Positions 26,523-34,190 of a DNA stretch of 64,000 bases are shown here, one piece after another. Source of the DNA: DASZHJ01 sp035517495 (GTDB taxonomy: Bacteria; Pseudomonadota; Alphaproteobacteria; ATCC43930; CGMCC-115725); assembly GCA_035517495.1 (NCBI GenBank), contig DATIYT010000055.1:8872-72871 (forward strand), written 5' to 3'. Each line of letters starts with the position of its first letter. Position 1 is the stretch's first letter. Below the pieces are notes generated by a model, which worked only from the letters and a program-made list of their open reading frames with translations, was not told the origin of the DNA and did no database searches. A program made the position numbers and the translations under genes.

Positions 26523-27266
26523 TCAATCCGCCGGCACCACGGCCGCGAGCGTCGGGCCGATCTCCTCGTGCAGCACGAGGTCTGCGTATTCGTCCTGGGG
26601 CGTGGGCTCGCGATTGATGATCGCGAGCCGCGCGCCGTTCTCCTTGGCGAGCAGCGGGAAGCCAGCGGCGGGGTAGACCACCAGCGACGAGCCCAGGACG
26701 ATGAACAGGTCGGCTCCGAGCGTCTCGGCCTCGGCGCGCGCCATCTCCGCCCGCGGCATCGCCTGACCGAAGGAGATGGTCGCGGTCTTGACCAGACCGC
26801 GGCACTCGCGGCACGTCGGAATTTCGCCCCGGCCCAGATAACTCTGCTTCAGCACCTCGAGCTCGTGGCGGAGGTCGCAATCGAGACATTTGGCATAGGT
26901 GGCATTGCCGTGCAGCTCGATCACTCGCGCTTTCGGCACCCCTGCGTCCTGGTGCAGGTTGTCGACGTTCTGGGTGATGACGACGGAAACCTTGCCGCGC
27001 GCCACGAGCCGCGCCACCGCGTGATGCCCTTGGTTGGGCTTGGCGCCGACCCACCCGGCCGAACCCGAGAAGGTGCGATCCCAGGCCTCGCGCCGCTTTT
27101 CCTCGCTGCTCACGAACTCGTCGAAATAAATCGGCCGCATCCGGCTCCAGACCCCGCCGGGGCTGCGGAAGTCGGGAATTCCGGATTCGGTGGAGATGCC
27201 GGCACCGGTGAAGATCACGGCGCGACGCGCCTCGGTGATCAGCTCGCGTAGGCGTTCACGGGACAT
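26523..27266 (-). CDS. cobB: NAD-dependent protein deacylase (sirtuin)
   Basis: 247 aa with all sirtuin motifs: GAGISTESGIPDFRSPGGVW at residues 21-40, TQNVDNLHQDAG, the catalytic His in VIELHGN, and a four-cysteine zinc site (C-x2-C in AKCLDCD and C-x2-C in PTCREC). GSSLVVYPAAGF and the late INREPTPQD segment complete the fold. It removes acyl groups from lysines, using NAD+, in the cytoplasm. Length matches class II/III or U bacterial CobB. Gene symbol is by family; the acyl preference cannot be read from this. Confidence 0.92.
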   Translation of the reverse strand: MSRERLRELITEARRAVIFTGAGISTESGIPDFRSPGGVWSRMRPIYFDEFVSSEEKRREAWDRTFSGSAGWVGAKPNQGHHAVARLVARGKVSVVITQNVDNLHQDAGVPKARVIELHGNATYAKCLDCDLRHELEVLKQSYLGRGEIPTCRECRGLVKTATISFGQAMPRAEMARAEAETLGADLFIVLGSSLVVYPAAGFPLLAKENGARLAIINREPTPQDEYADLVLHEEIGPTLAAVVPAD

Positions 27267-27503
27267 GGCGCTTCGATAAAGCCGGTCGCGCGCGAGCGCA
27301 AGGGCGAGGTGCGCGTCAGCGCATGAAGCACGGATTTCCGCCCGTCATGCACGCTCGGGCACTGTGCATTTGCGAATATTAAGGTTAACGGAATTAATAC
27401 AATAATTTGCTAAAATTTTCGCAGTATTTACTACAAAATTTCCTTGTCTTTAACAGAAATATAGCCGATAAAGCGGGCCACAAGAGTTCGGGGAGGGCAG
27501 ACG

Positions 27504-27668
27504 ATGGAAAGCATCGCAGAGCGGCATGATCGGAGCCGCAGGCACGCGGGCCTGATCCAATACGGGATCATCGTTTCAGTACTGAGTCTGATCGCAGTCG
27601 AGGGCGTGAGCCTCATCGGTAAGCTGGTGACCACTCCCTTAATGACGATCGCCGCGCATCTGAGCTAG
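27504..27668 (+). CDS. Flp/Fap-type pilin-like small protein, orphan
   Basis: 54 aa from the ATG at 27504, behind GGGAGG. A basic N-terminus (RHDRSRRH) precedes AGLIQYGIIVSVLSLIAVEG, then VSLIGKLV and a short polar tail. This aligns with Flp pilins, whose mature part begins AxxxEYG; here the key Glu before Tyr is Gln. The prepilin-type helix is otherwise complete. Upstream 27360-27470 is AT-rich and probably holds the promoter. No tad or cpa assembly genes are in the window, so this copy is either used by a tad locus elsewhere or is a relic. Confidence 0.62.
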   Translation: MESIAERHDRSRRHAGLIQYGIIVSVLSLIAVEGVSLIGKLVTTPLMTIAAHLS

Positions 27669-27756
27669 CACCGCCCTATCGGCCGAGGCGCGCTTTACGG
27701 TTCCCTAAGCCTATCGGTCCAATCTCGTTTCGATCATCGAACCGAGGTGCGCGGCC

Positions 27757-28380
27757 ATGCTCCAGGATCCAGCTCCCGATTTCGAATCGGTCCGCGAGCC
27801 CGGGGAAACGATTCTCTGGCAGGGGCGACCCGTGTTCTGGCCCTTCGCGCTGCACACCCTGCCGATCCTCGTCTTCGGTGCCATCTGGGGCTTCATGCTC
27901 TTCGGCGGTCACATCCAATTCGGCTCGGCCCACGGGGGCAAGTCGCTCACGGGATTGCCGTTGCTCTTCACCATGGTCATGGACGGCATTCCGGTCTGGA
28001 TCAGCCTCGGCTACTGCGCCTATGTCGTGCTGGTGCAGGGCAACACGGTCTATGCCTACACGAACCGGCGCCTGATGATGCGTGGCGGCGTGTTCGGCAC
28101 TTCCTTCAAGAGCATCGATTATGACCGCATCCAGGAGTTGGACGTGGTCGTCGGCATCATCGATCGCCTGTTCAACGTCGGGACGGTGCGCGCGTTCTGC
28201 GGTGCGACGACGCAGAAGGGGGCGCGCATTTACGACCGCTTCGTTTCGATCCCGGACCCCTACGAGGTCTACAAGGGCATCAAGGGGGTCGAGGTCGACG
28301 TGAAGACCGACTGGAATTTCCCGAACGCCATGCGCCCCGCGACCAATCCGGGCTTCAAGACCGCATACACGCCGCGCTGA
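27757..28380 (+). CDS. Bacterial PH-domain membrane protein
   Basis: 207 aa. Two membrane helices (around residues 28-48 and 67-90) are followed by a bPH_2 (PF03703) domain: VYAYTNRRLMMRGGVFG, then SIDYDRIQELDVVVGIIDRLFNVGTVRAF. The C-terminal 60 residues are polar. Members are membrane-anchored and of unknown function. The gene lies 88 bp after the pilin-like gene and is convergent with mutS, whose stop is 12 bp away. Confidence 0.85.
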   Translation: MLQDPAPDFESVREPGETILWQGRPVFWPFALHTLPILVFGAIWGFMLFGGHIQFGSAHGGKSLTGLPLLFTMVMDGIPVWISLGYCAYVVLVQGNTVYAYTNRRLMMRGGVFGTSFKSIDYDRIQELDVVVGIIDRLFNVGTVRAFCGATTQKGARIYDRFVSIPDPYEVYKGIKGVEVDVKTDWNFPNAMRPATNPGFKTAYTPR

Positions 28381-28392
28381 GCGGCCGATCGT

Positions 28393-31053
28393 TCAGCGCT
28401 TCTGCAGCAAGCCCTTGAGCCGATAGATCAGCTCAAGCGCCTCGCGTGGCGAAAGGGTATCGGGCTCTATCGCGCCGAGCGCTTGATCTAGCGCCGAGTC
28501 TCGCGCCGGCGTCCCGCCCTTTGGTCGTGCCGCGCTGAAGAGCGGCAGGTCATCTGCAAGCCGTGCCAGCTCGCCCGACTGCTCGCTCTTCTCCAAGAGC
28601 GCCAGCACCGCCTCGGCGCGCGAGACCACCGCAGGCGGGAGGCCCGCGAGCTTGGCCACGTGGATGCCGTAGGAGCGGTCGGCGGCACCGGGCGCCACCT
28701 CGTGCAGGAACACCACTTCATCCTGCCATTCCTTGACCCGCATGGTGTGGCAGGCAAGCGACGTCAGCCGCGCCGCGAGCGCGGTCAGCTCGTGGTAGTG
28801 GGTCGCGAACAGCGCGCGGCAGCGATTCTCGTCGTGCAAATGCTCGACCGTGGCCCAGGCGATCGAGAGTCCGTCGAAAGTCGCGGTGCCGCGGCCGATC
28901 TCGTCGAGGATCACCAGCGAGCGCGGCGTCGCCTGATTGAGAATCGCCGCGGTCTCCACCATCTCGACCATGAAGGTGGAGCGGCCGCGCGCGAGATCGT
29001 CGGCGGCGCCGACCCGGCTGAACAGCCGGTCGACAACGCCGATCCGCGCGCGCCCGGCCGGGACGAACGAGCCCATTTGCGCGAGGATCGCGATCAGCGC
29101 GTTCTGGCGCAGATATGTGCTCTTGCCGGCCATGTTGGGGCCGGTGACGAGCCAAAGGCGATGCTCCTGCGCTAGGTCGCAGTCGTTGGCGACGAAGCTC
29201 TGCTCGCGCTCGGAGCGGAGTGCCGCCTCCACGACCGGATGACGCCCTGCCGTGATCGCAAAATCGGTGCCGTCGGTCACCTTCGGACGGCACCAGCGCT
29301 CGCTCGCCGCCAGCTCGGCGAGCGCTGAAGCCGCATCCAAGAACGCGAGTGCCGCCGCGGCGCGCGCGATTCCCTCGCTTTGCGCCAGCGCTTCGCCCAC
29401 CAGGTCCTCGAACAGCCTAAGCTCCAGCGCCAGCGCACGGTCGGCGGCGCTCAAAATCTTGGACTCGAGCTCGCTCATTTCCGTCGTGGTGAAGCGCATG
29501 GCGTTCGCCATGGTCTGGCGATGGATGAAGCCCTGGCCCAGCTTGGGCGCGTGCGTGGCCGTCACCTCGATATAGTAGCCGAGCACGTTGTTGTGGCGGA
29601 TCTTCAGCGAGGCGACGCCGGTCTCGCCTTGATAGCGCGCTTGCAGCTCGGCGATGAGGCGGCGGCTCTCGTCGCGAAGCGCGCGAAGTTGGTCCAGTTC
29701 GGTCGAATAACCCTGGGCGATGAAGCCGCCGTCGCGCACGAGCAGCGGCAAATCCGGTCCGAGGGCGCGCCCGAGCCGCTCCACCAGCGCATGGTGGTCG
29801 CCGAGGCCGATCGCTGCCCGCTCGATCAGCGCCGCAGGCAGCGCGAGGGCGGCGCCTTCAAGTCGGCGGCGCAGTTCATGGGCGGCGGCGAGGGTCGCGC
29901 TCAGCGCCGCCAAGTCGCGCGGTCCTCCGCGCCCCAGAGAGAGCCGCGCCATCGCCCGCTCGATATCGGCGCAGCGCTTCAAGACTTGACGCAAATCGTC
30001 GCGCAGCCGTTCGTCGCGCAGCAGCGCTTCGACGGCGTCGAGGCGATGGGCGATCGCCTCGGGATCGGTCGAGGGCGCCGCGAGCCACTCCGCCAAGAGC
30101 CGGCCCCCGGCACCGCTCACCGTGCGATCGATGGTGGCGATCAGGCTGCCCTTGCGCTCGCCTGAGAGCGTCTGCATGAGTTCGAGGTTGCGGCGTGTCG
30201 CTGCGTCGATCGCCATCGCCGCATCCGCTGCCACGCGCTGCGGCGGCGCGAGCCGCGGCATCTTGCCTTGCTGCGTCAGGCTCACATAGTCGACGAGCGC
30301 GCCCGCGGCCGCGAGTTCCGCGCGCTCGAAGGCGCCGAAAGCGTCCAGGCTCTTGACCGCGAAGGCCGCTTCGAGCCGCCGGCGTCCACCTTCACTGTCG
30401 AAGCGCTGCGAGGGGAGCGGCGTCAGCCGCTGTTTCCATGCACCCAGCATCTCGAACAGATCGGGTCTCTGCAGGAGCCGATCGGCGAGCAGCAACTCGC
30501 CGGGATCGAGCCGCGCCAGAGCGGCATCGAGCCCGCTCGGAGCGAGACTCTCGACCGCGAAGTCGCCGGTCGAGAGATCGAGCCAGGCGAGCGCCAGCGC
30601 CCCCTGTGCTTCCGCGAGCGCCGCCAGGTAATTGTGCCGGCGCGCATCGAGCAATGTGTCCTCGGTCAAGGTGCCCGGCGTCACCACCCGCACGACGGCG
30701 CGGCGGAGCGGCCCCTTCTGGCCCTTGCGCTGCGCCGGGTCTTCCATCTGCTCGCCGACCGCGACGCGGAAGCCCTGGCGGATCAGCCGCGATAAATAGG
30801 CCTCGGCGGCATGCACGGGAACGCCGCACATCGGAATGTCGTCACCCTCGTGCCTGCCCCGCCGCGTGAGCGTGATGTCGAGCGCGCGCGCCGCCGTGAC
30901 CGCGTCCTCGAAGAACAGCTCGTAGAAATCTCCCATGCGATAGAACAGCAGGGAGTCGGGGTGCTGGCGCTTGATCTCAAGGTACTGCGCCATCACCGGC
31001 GTCGCGGGCTCGGGTGGCCCCGTTTGAGCCGCGGGGGCGATTGTGTCGTTCAT
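28393..31053 (-). CDS. mutS: MutS, DNA mismatch recognition ATPase
   Basis: 886 aa. The mismatch-reading motif F-x-E is F43-Y44-E45 in GDFYELF. Connector, lever and clamp domains follow. The ATPase has Walker A GPNMAGKSTYLRQ and Walker B ILDEIGRGTATFDGLS, with the ABC signature and FATHYHEL switch. The C-terminal tetramerisation region ends with SPREALELIYRLKGLL. It recognises mispairs and recruits MutL. The ATG at 31053 is preferred to a TTG at 31095, which would add a hydrophobic leader. glnD lies about 3 kb away on the same strand, a typical alphaproteobacterial neighbourhood. Confidence 0.97.
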   Translation of the reverse strand: MNDTIAPAAQTGPPEPATPVMAQYLEIKRQHPDSLLFYRMGDFYELFFEDAVTAARALDITLTRRGRHEGDDIPMCGVPVHAAEAYLSRLIRQGFRVAVGEQMEDPAQRKGQKGPLRRAVVRVVTPGTLTEDTLLDARRHNYLAALAEAQGALALAWLDLSTGDFAVESLAPSGLDAALARLDPGELLLADRLLQRPDLFEMLGAWKQRLTPLPSQRFDSEGGRRRLEAAFAVKSLDAFGAFERAELAAAGALVDYVSLTQQGKMPRLAPPQRVAADAAMAIDAATRRNLELMQTLSGERKGSLIATIDRTVSGAGGRLLAEWLAAPSTDPEAIAHRLDAVEALLRDERLRDDLRQVLKRCADIERAMARLSLGRGGPRDLAALSATLAAAHELRRRLEGAALALPAALIERAAIGLGDHHALVERLGRALGPDLPLLVRDGGFIAQGYSTELDQLRALRDESRRLIAELQARYQGETGVASLKIRHNNVLGYYIEVTATHAPKLGQGFIHRQTMANAMRFTTTEMSELESKILSAADRALALELRLFEDLVGEALAQSEGIARAAAALAFLDAASALAELAASERWCRPKVTDGTDFAITAGRHPVVEAALRSEREQSFVANDCDLAQEHRLWLVTGPNMAGKSTYLRQNALIAILAQMGSFVPAGRARIGVVDRLFSRVGAADDLARGRSTFMVEMVETAAILNQATPRSLVILDEIGRGTATFDGLSIAWATVEHLHDENRCRALFATHYHELTALAARLTSLACHTMRVKEWQDEVVFLHEVAPGAADRSYGIHVAKLAGLPPAVVSRAEAVLALLEKSEQSGELARLADDLPLFSAARPKGGTPARDSALDQALGAIEPDTLSPREALELIYRLKGLLQKR

Positions 31054-31106
31054 CGCGTGGAGCGAGAGGAAGGGGATGGCAGAATCGGAAACCAAATCAA
31101 AAGAAT

Positions 31107-31194
31107 CACCGCGGAGGCACTGAGGGCACGGAGATGCCGTGTCTGTCTTTGCGCATCATCTTCTCTTCTCGGTGTTCTCCGTGGCTCCGTGGTG
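31107..31194. repeat. Palindromic intergenic repeat (CACCGCGGAG / CTCCGTGGTG type)
   Basis: CACCGCGGAG at 31107-31116 is mirrored by CTCCGTGGTG at 31185-31194, and the inner GGCACGGAGA / TTCTCCGTGG segments also pair. It belongs to the family of CCACGGAG-containing repeats seen between genes in many unrelated bacteria. It sits between mutS and the dioxygenase gene. Confidence 0.5.
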
Positions 31195-31216
31195 TCGCTT
31201 TCCTCGTTCGATCGAA

Positions 31217-32089
31217 TTACGCCGCCGGCCGCAGCTCCGCAAGACCATCGGCGTCGGTCGCGGAGATCGTGGTGCGCACCAGCGAGCGCGCCTGATCGAC
31301 CGGCCACGGACGTCCCCGGTGCATGGTGGCGCGGTTGTCCCACATGACCACGTCGCCGGGGCGCCAGCGGTGGAGATAAGTGTATTCGGCGCGGGTGGCC
31401 CCTTCGACGAGTTCCGCCAGCAGCGCCTTTGCCTCGTTGTCGCGCATGCCGTCGATGGCGCCGGCGTGCGACGCCACATAGAGCGAGCGCTGGTCGTTGG
31501 CGGGATTGCGCCAAGTCATGCGCCAACGCACGGGCGGCATGGTCGCGCGCTCCTCGGGTCCCATGAGCTTGGGATCGATCTGGTCGCGCGAATTGGCGTA
31601 GCTGTGCGTGACAATTCGGTCGCGAAGCTCGCGCTGCCGCGCTTCGGGAAGGCGCTGCCAGGCGCGTCGCGTCGAAGTGTACTGCGTCTCGCCGCCAGCC
31701 TCGGACAAGATGCGCGCCGACAGCACCGAAGCGAGCGCGGGCGTCTTGAGGAACGAGCTGTCCGTGTGCCAGAGCTGGTTCGCCCGCACGCGCAGCGCCA
31801 GCTTGTCCGTTGCCGGCACCGGCTTCCCGTCGGGACCTAAATTGGTGATGCGCGCAAAGAAGGTGCCGGCGCCCAACGAGGCGACCTTGCCAAGCTCGAG
31901 CGGACCGAAAGCGCGCGAGTATGCGACCTGGACGTCATCGCTCACGGTCTGGTTGCGAAACAGCAGGATCGAATGCGCCTCAAAGGCCGCGCGCACCTCG
32001 CGATAGGCCTTATCGCTGCTGGCGACATCGACGAGATTCACGCCGCGAACCTCCACGCCGAAATCGGGGCCAAGCGGGATCAGTTCCAT
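31217..32089 (-). CDS. TauD/TfdA-family 2-oxoglutarate dioxygenase
   Basis: 290 aa from the ATG complementary to 32087-32089, which has AGAGG upstream; a GTG at 32092 is adjacent. The iron site is H108-x-D110 in LWHTDSSF, with the distal His in ATMHRGRPW and the 2-oxoglutarate-binding Arg in RSLVRTTIS. This is the taurine/2,4-D dioxygenase family: Fe(II)- and 2-oxoglutarate-dependent hydroxylation of an organic acid. The RSxLxT-type closing segment and length resemble 2,4-D-type rather than taurine-type members, though the substrate is not fixed by sequence. Confidence 0.9.
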   Translation of the reverse strand: MELIPLGPDFGVEVRGVNLVDVASSDKAYREVRAAFEAHSILLFRNQTVSDDVQVAYSRAFGPLELGKVASLGAGTFFARITNLGPDGKPVPATDKLALRVRANQLWHTDSSFLKTPALASVLSARILSEAGGETQYTSTRRAWQRLPEARQRELRDRIVTHSYANSRDQIDPKLMGPEERATMPPVRWRMTWRNPANDQRSLYVASHAGAIDGMRDNEAKALLAELVEGATRAEYTYLHRWRPGDVVMWDNRATMHRGRPWPVDQARSLVRTTISATDADGLAELRPAA

Positions 32090-32159
32090 CACTAGCCTCT
32101 TGCGTTCGGAACGATGCGGCAGCCTAGCAGATTCCGGGGCATGGGCAGTAGCGCTTAGG

Positions 32160-32276
32160 ATTGGCGGTCAAAATCGTCGGTACACGGATAAACTCCGATA
32201 TCTGTGTCAATCTGAGTATCTTCCTCAGCGGATGCCACATAGGCTCAAAGCATTCTCTGCTCCGTGTCTCTGTGGT
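32160..32276. repeat. Intergenic repeat pair: ACACGGATAA and CTCCGTGTCTCTGTGG types
   Basis: ACACGGATAAACTCCGATAT followed by CTGTGTCAATCTG (from about 32182) resembles the element at 5236-5332. TCCGTGTCTCTGTGGT (32261-32276) resembles the right half of the 31107-31194 repeat. The two families stand side by side in the 5' region of the aldolase gene. Confidence 0.4.
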
Positions 32277-32312
32277 AAATCTTCTTTGTCTCGAAGCCAG
32301 GAGAAATGCGCC

Positions 32313-33269
32313 ATGTCGATCGACACCCTTGCTCCGCCGGCAAAAAGCGCCGCCAATCCCAAGCGCCTGGAAGGCCTGCTTTCCCCCGTGGTGACGCCGT
32401 TCAAGGCCGATCTCTCGGTCGATGCCGAGCGGCTGTTGCGCCATTGCCGCTGGCTCCTTTCGCAGAATTGCGGGCTCGCCGTGTTCGGCACCAACAGCGA
32501 GGCAAACTCGCTCAGTCTCGACGAGCGGCTTTCGCTGCTCGAAACCCTGATCGGGGCAAAGATCGATCCCACGCGCATGATGCCGGGCACCGGCTGCTGC
32601 GCGCTGCCGGACTCCGTCCGCTTGACCAAGCGCGCGGTGGAACTTGGCTGCGCGGGCGCGTTGATGCTGCCTCCCTTCTACTATAAGGGCGTCAGCGATG
32701 AGGGCCTGTTCCGGAATTTCGCCGAAGTGATCGAGCGCGTGGGCGACGCGCGGCTGCGCATCTACCTCTATCACATTCCCCCGGTCTCCAACGTGCCGAT
32801 CACCCTGACTTTGATCGCGCGGCTGCTGAAGGCCTATCCAGGCATCATCGCGGGTGTTAAGGACAGCTCCGGCGATTGGAAGAACACCGAGGCGATGCTC
32901 AAGGAATTTCCGGGCGTGTTCGACGTGTTCGCGGGTTCGGAATCGTTCCTGCTCGCCAATATGCGCGGCGGCGGCAAGGGCTGCATCAGCGCCACCGCGA
33001 ACATCAACCCGGCGGCTATCCACGATCTCTTCGCCCATTGGCGCGAGGCCGACGCCGACCAGCGCCAGGCGAAGCTCAGCGACTTGCGCATTGCGATGCA
33101 GAAATTCCCGATGATCCCGGCCCTGAAGCACACCGTCGCGCGCTTCGGCGGCGATGCCACCTGGAAGACCGTGCGGCCGCCGCTCGTGGCGCTAACGGCG
33201 GAGCAGGGCGCTGCCCTCGACCGCGAACTCGATCAGCGCGGATTCACGATGCCGGGGTGGAAGGCTTGA
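32313..33269 (+). CDS. DHDPS/NanA-family aldolase-type lyase
   Basis: 318 aa from the ATG at 32313, behind AGGAG at 32299-32303. The (beta/alpha)8 class I aldolase motifs are clear: GTNSEA at 59-64, Y153 in YLYHIPP and the Schiff-base K183 in AGVKDSSGDW. It condenses or cleaves pyruvate-containing substrates. The TxS/NE motif with Asn, and context beside a TauD-type dioxygenase, suggest a catabolic aldolase rather than lysine-pathway DapA. The upstream reading frame to 32100 is not coding. Confidence 0.87.
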   Translation: MSIDTLAPPAKSAANPKRLEGLLSPVVTPFKADLSVDAERLLRHCRWLLSQNCGLAVFGTNSEANSLSLDERLSLLETLIGAKIDPTRMMPGTGCCALPDSVRLTKRAVELGCAGALMLPPFYYKGVSDEGLFRNFAEVIERVGDARLRIYLYHIPPVSNVPITLTLIARLLKAYPGIIAGVKDSSGDWKNTEAMLKEFPGVFDVFAGSESFLLANMRGGGKGCISATANINPAAIHDLFAHWREADADQRQAKLSDLRIAMQKFPMIPALKHTVARFGGDATWKTVRPPLVALTAEQGAALDRELDQRGFTMPGWKA

Positions 33270-33288
33270 TAGCTGATCGGATGCCGCG

Positions 33289-33519
33289 ATGACCAGAAAA
33301 CGAGTTAAAGCCGCTCTTGATCGCGTGCTTGCTTGGCCGCCCGAGCGTCAAGCTGACGTTGCGCGCGTTGTCGAGCTTATGGAAGAGCGGAGCAGCAGCG
33401 TGCTGCGGCTAAGCGCAAAGCAAGTTGCCGAGGTGCGCCGGCGCATGGGGGACCGCAATCCAAAGTTACTGACCCTCGGACAATTCAAGGCGCGCCTGCG
33501 CAGCCGTTATAAAGGATGA
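33289..33519 (+). CDS. Antitoxin of a ParE/RelE-type module
   Basis: 76 aa. The protein is basic and helical, with a C-terminal segment (LTLGQFKARLRSRYKG) typical of antitoxins that wrap the partner toxin. Its ATGA junction with the next frame (stop at 33517-33519, start at 33516) is the usual coupling of toxin-antitoxin pairs. No DNA-binding motif is obvious. Role as antitoxin is inferred from the partner. Confidence 0.72.
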   Translation: MTRKRVKAALDRVLAWPPERQADVARVVELMEERSSSVLRLSAKQVAEVRRRMGDRNPKLLTLGQFKARLRSRYKG

Positions 33520-34190
33520 AAGTCATTATACGCGAGTCTGCGGAACGTGACCTCAACCAGATTCTCGACCGGATTGCTCAAGACGATCCTCGCGCGGCAG
33601 GCGGCATGGTGGCTCGAATCGTCGAGCGCATAAGTCTACTGGAGTTGGACGCACTGGCGCATATGGGCCGTCCCGGATTGGTTGAAGGGACGCCAGAGCT
33701 TATCGAGTACCCATACCTGATCGTTTACGAGGTTATCGAGCAGCGAAGGGAAATTGTCGTGCTTGCGATCTTTCGGCGCGCAGGATCGGCAAGGTCACAA
33801 ACGATAGCGATCTTCGCCTGCTGCCTTTGCCATCTAATGATGATGCATTGCCGCGTTCGCCGGCGGCGGTTGCGGCTCCTGGGCCATGGCCGCCACCATC
33901 GCGCGAAGCTGATCGGGGCTCGCCGTGGCGCCATCGAGAAACCGCGCGCGGAGATACCCCCAGCGATCGATCAGGAACTCGCTGGGCGCGGTCTTGGGGA
34001 ACGTGTCTTCGGCGTCGAGGCGGCGGAAGAGCGCGTAAACCTCGGTGAGATCGGGATCGGCCGGCGTCGATATCGAGCCGGTCCCTTCCGCTTGGTCGCC
34101 GAGCGGCAGTGCCACCACGGCGAGGCCCGCGGCTTCAAGCGCGGGCGCGGCGTCGGCGAGAGCCGCGAGGCGGGGCGCGGATTCCGGTAG
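33516..34190 (+). CDS. ParE/RelE-like toxin with abnormal C-terminal extension
   Basis: The first 95 or so residues match a RelE/ParE toxin: ESAERDLNQILDRIAQDDPR, a central LELDALAHMGRPG turn and a final YLIVYEVIEQRREIVVLAIF strand pair. Toxins of this family end there, at about 33800. Here the frame continues for a further 130 residues that are the reverse complement of the copD fusion gene, with a biased Arg/Gly/Ala composition. The native stop has therefore probably been lost by a small indel or substitution, or truncation by a neighbouring rearrangement. The toxin could be inactive or unstable. Start and coupling to the antitoxin are clear. Confidence 0.6.
   Translation: MKVIIRESAERDLNQILDRIAQDDPRAAGGMVARIVERISLLELDALAHMGRPGLVEGTPELIEYPYLIVYEVIEQRREIVVLAIFRRAGSARSQTIAIFACCLCHLMMMHCRVRRRRLRLLGHGRHHRAKLIGARRGAIEKPRAEIPPAIDQELAGRGLGERVFGVEAAEERVNLGEIGIGRRRYRAGPFRLVAERQCHHGEARGFKRGRGVGESREAGRGFR

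Noticed and set aside
27380..27410. Possible CtrA-type TTAA...TTAA site before the pilin-like gene
   Set aside because: The TTAA words are spaced by 5 and by 11 bp, not the 7 bp of the CtrA consensus, in a generally AT-rich stretch.
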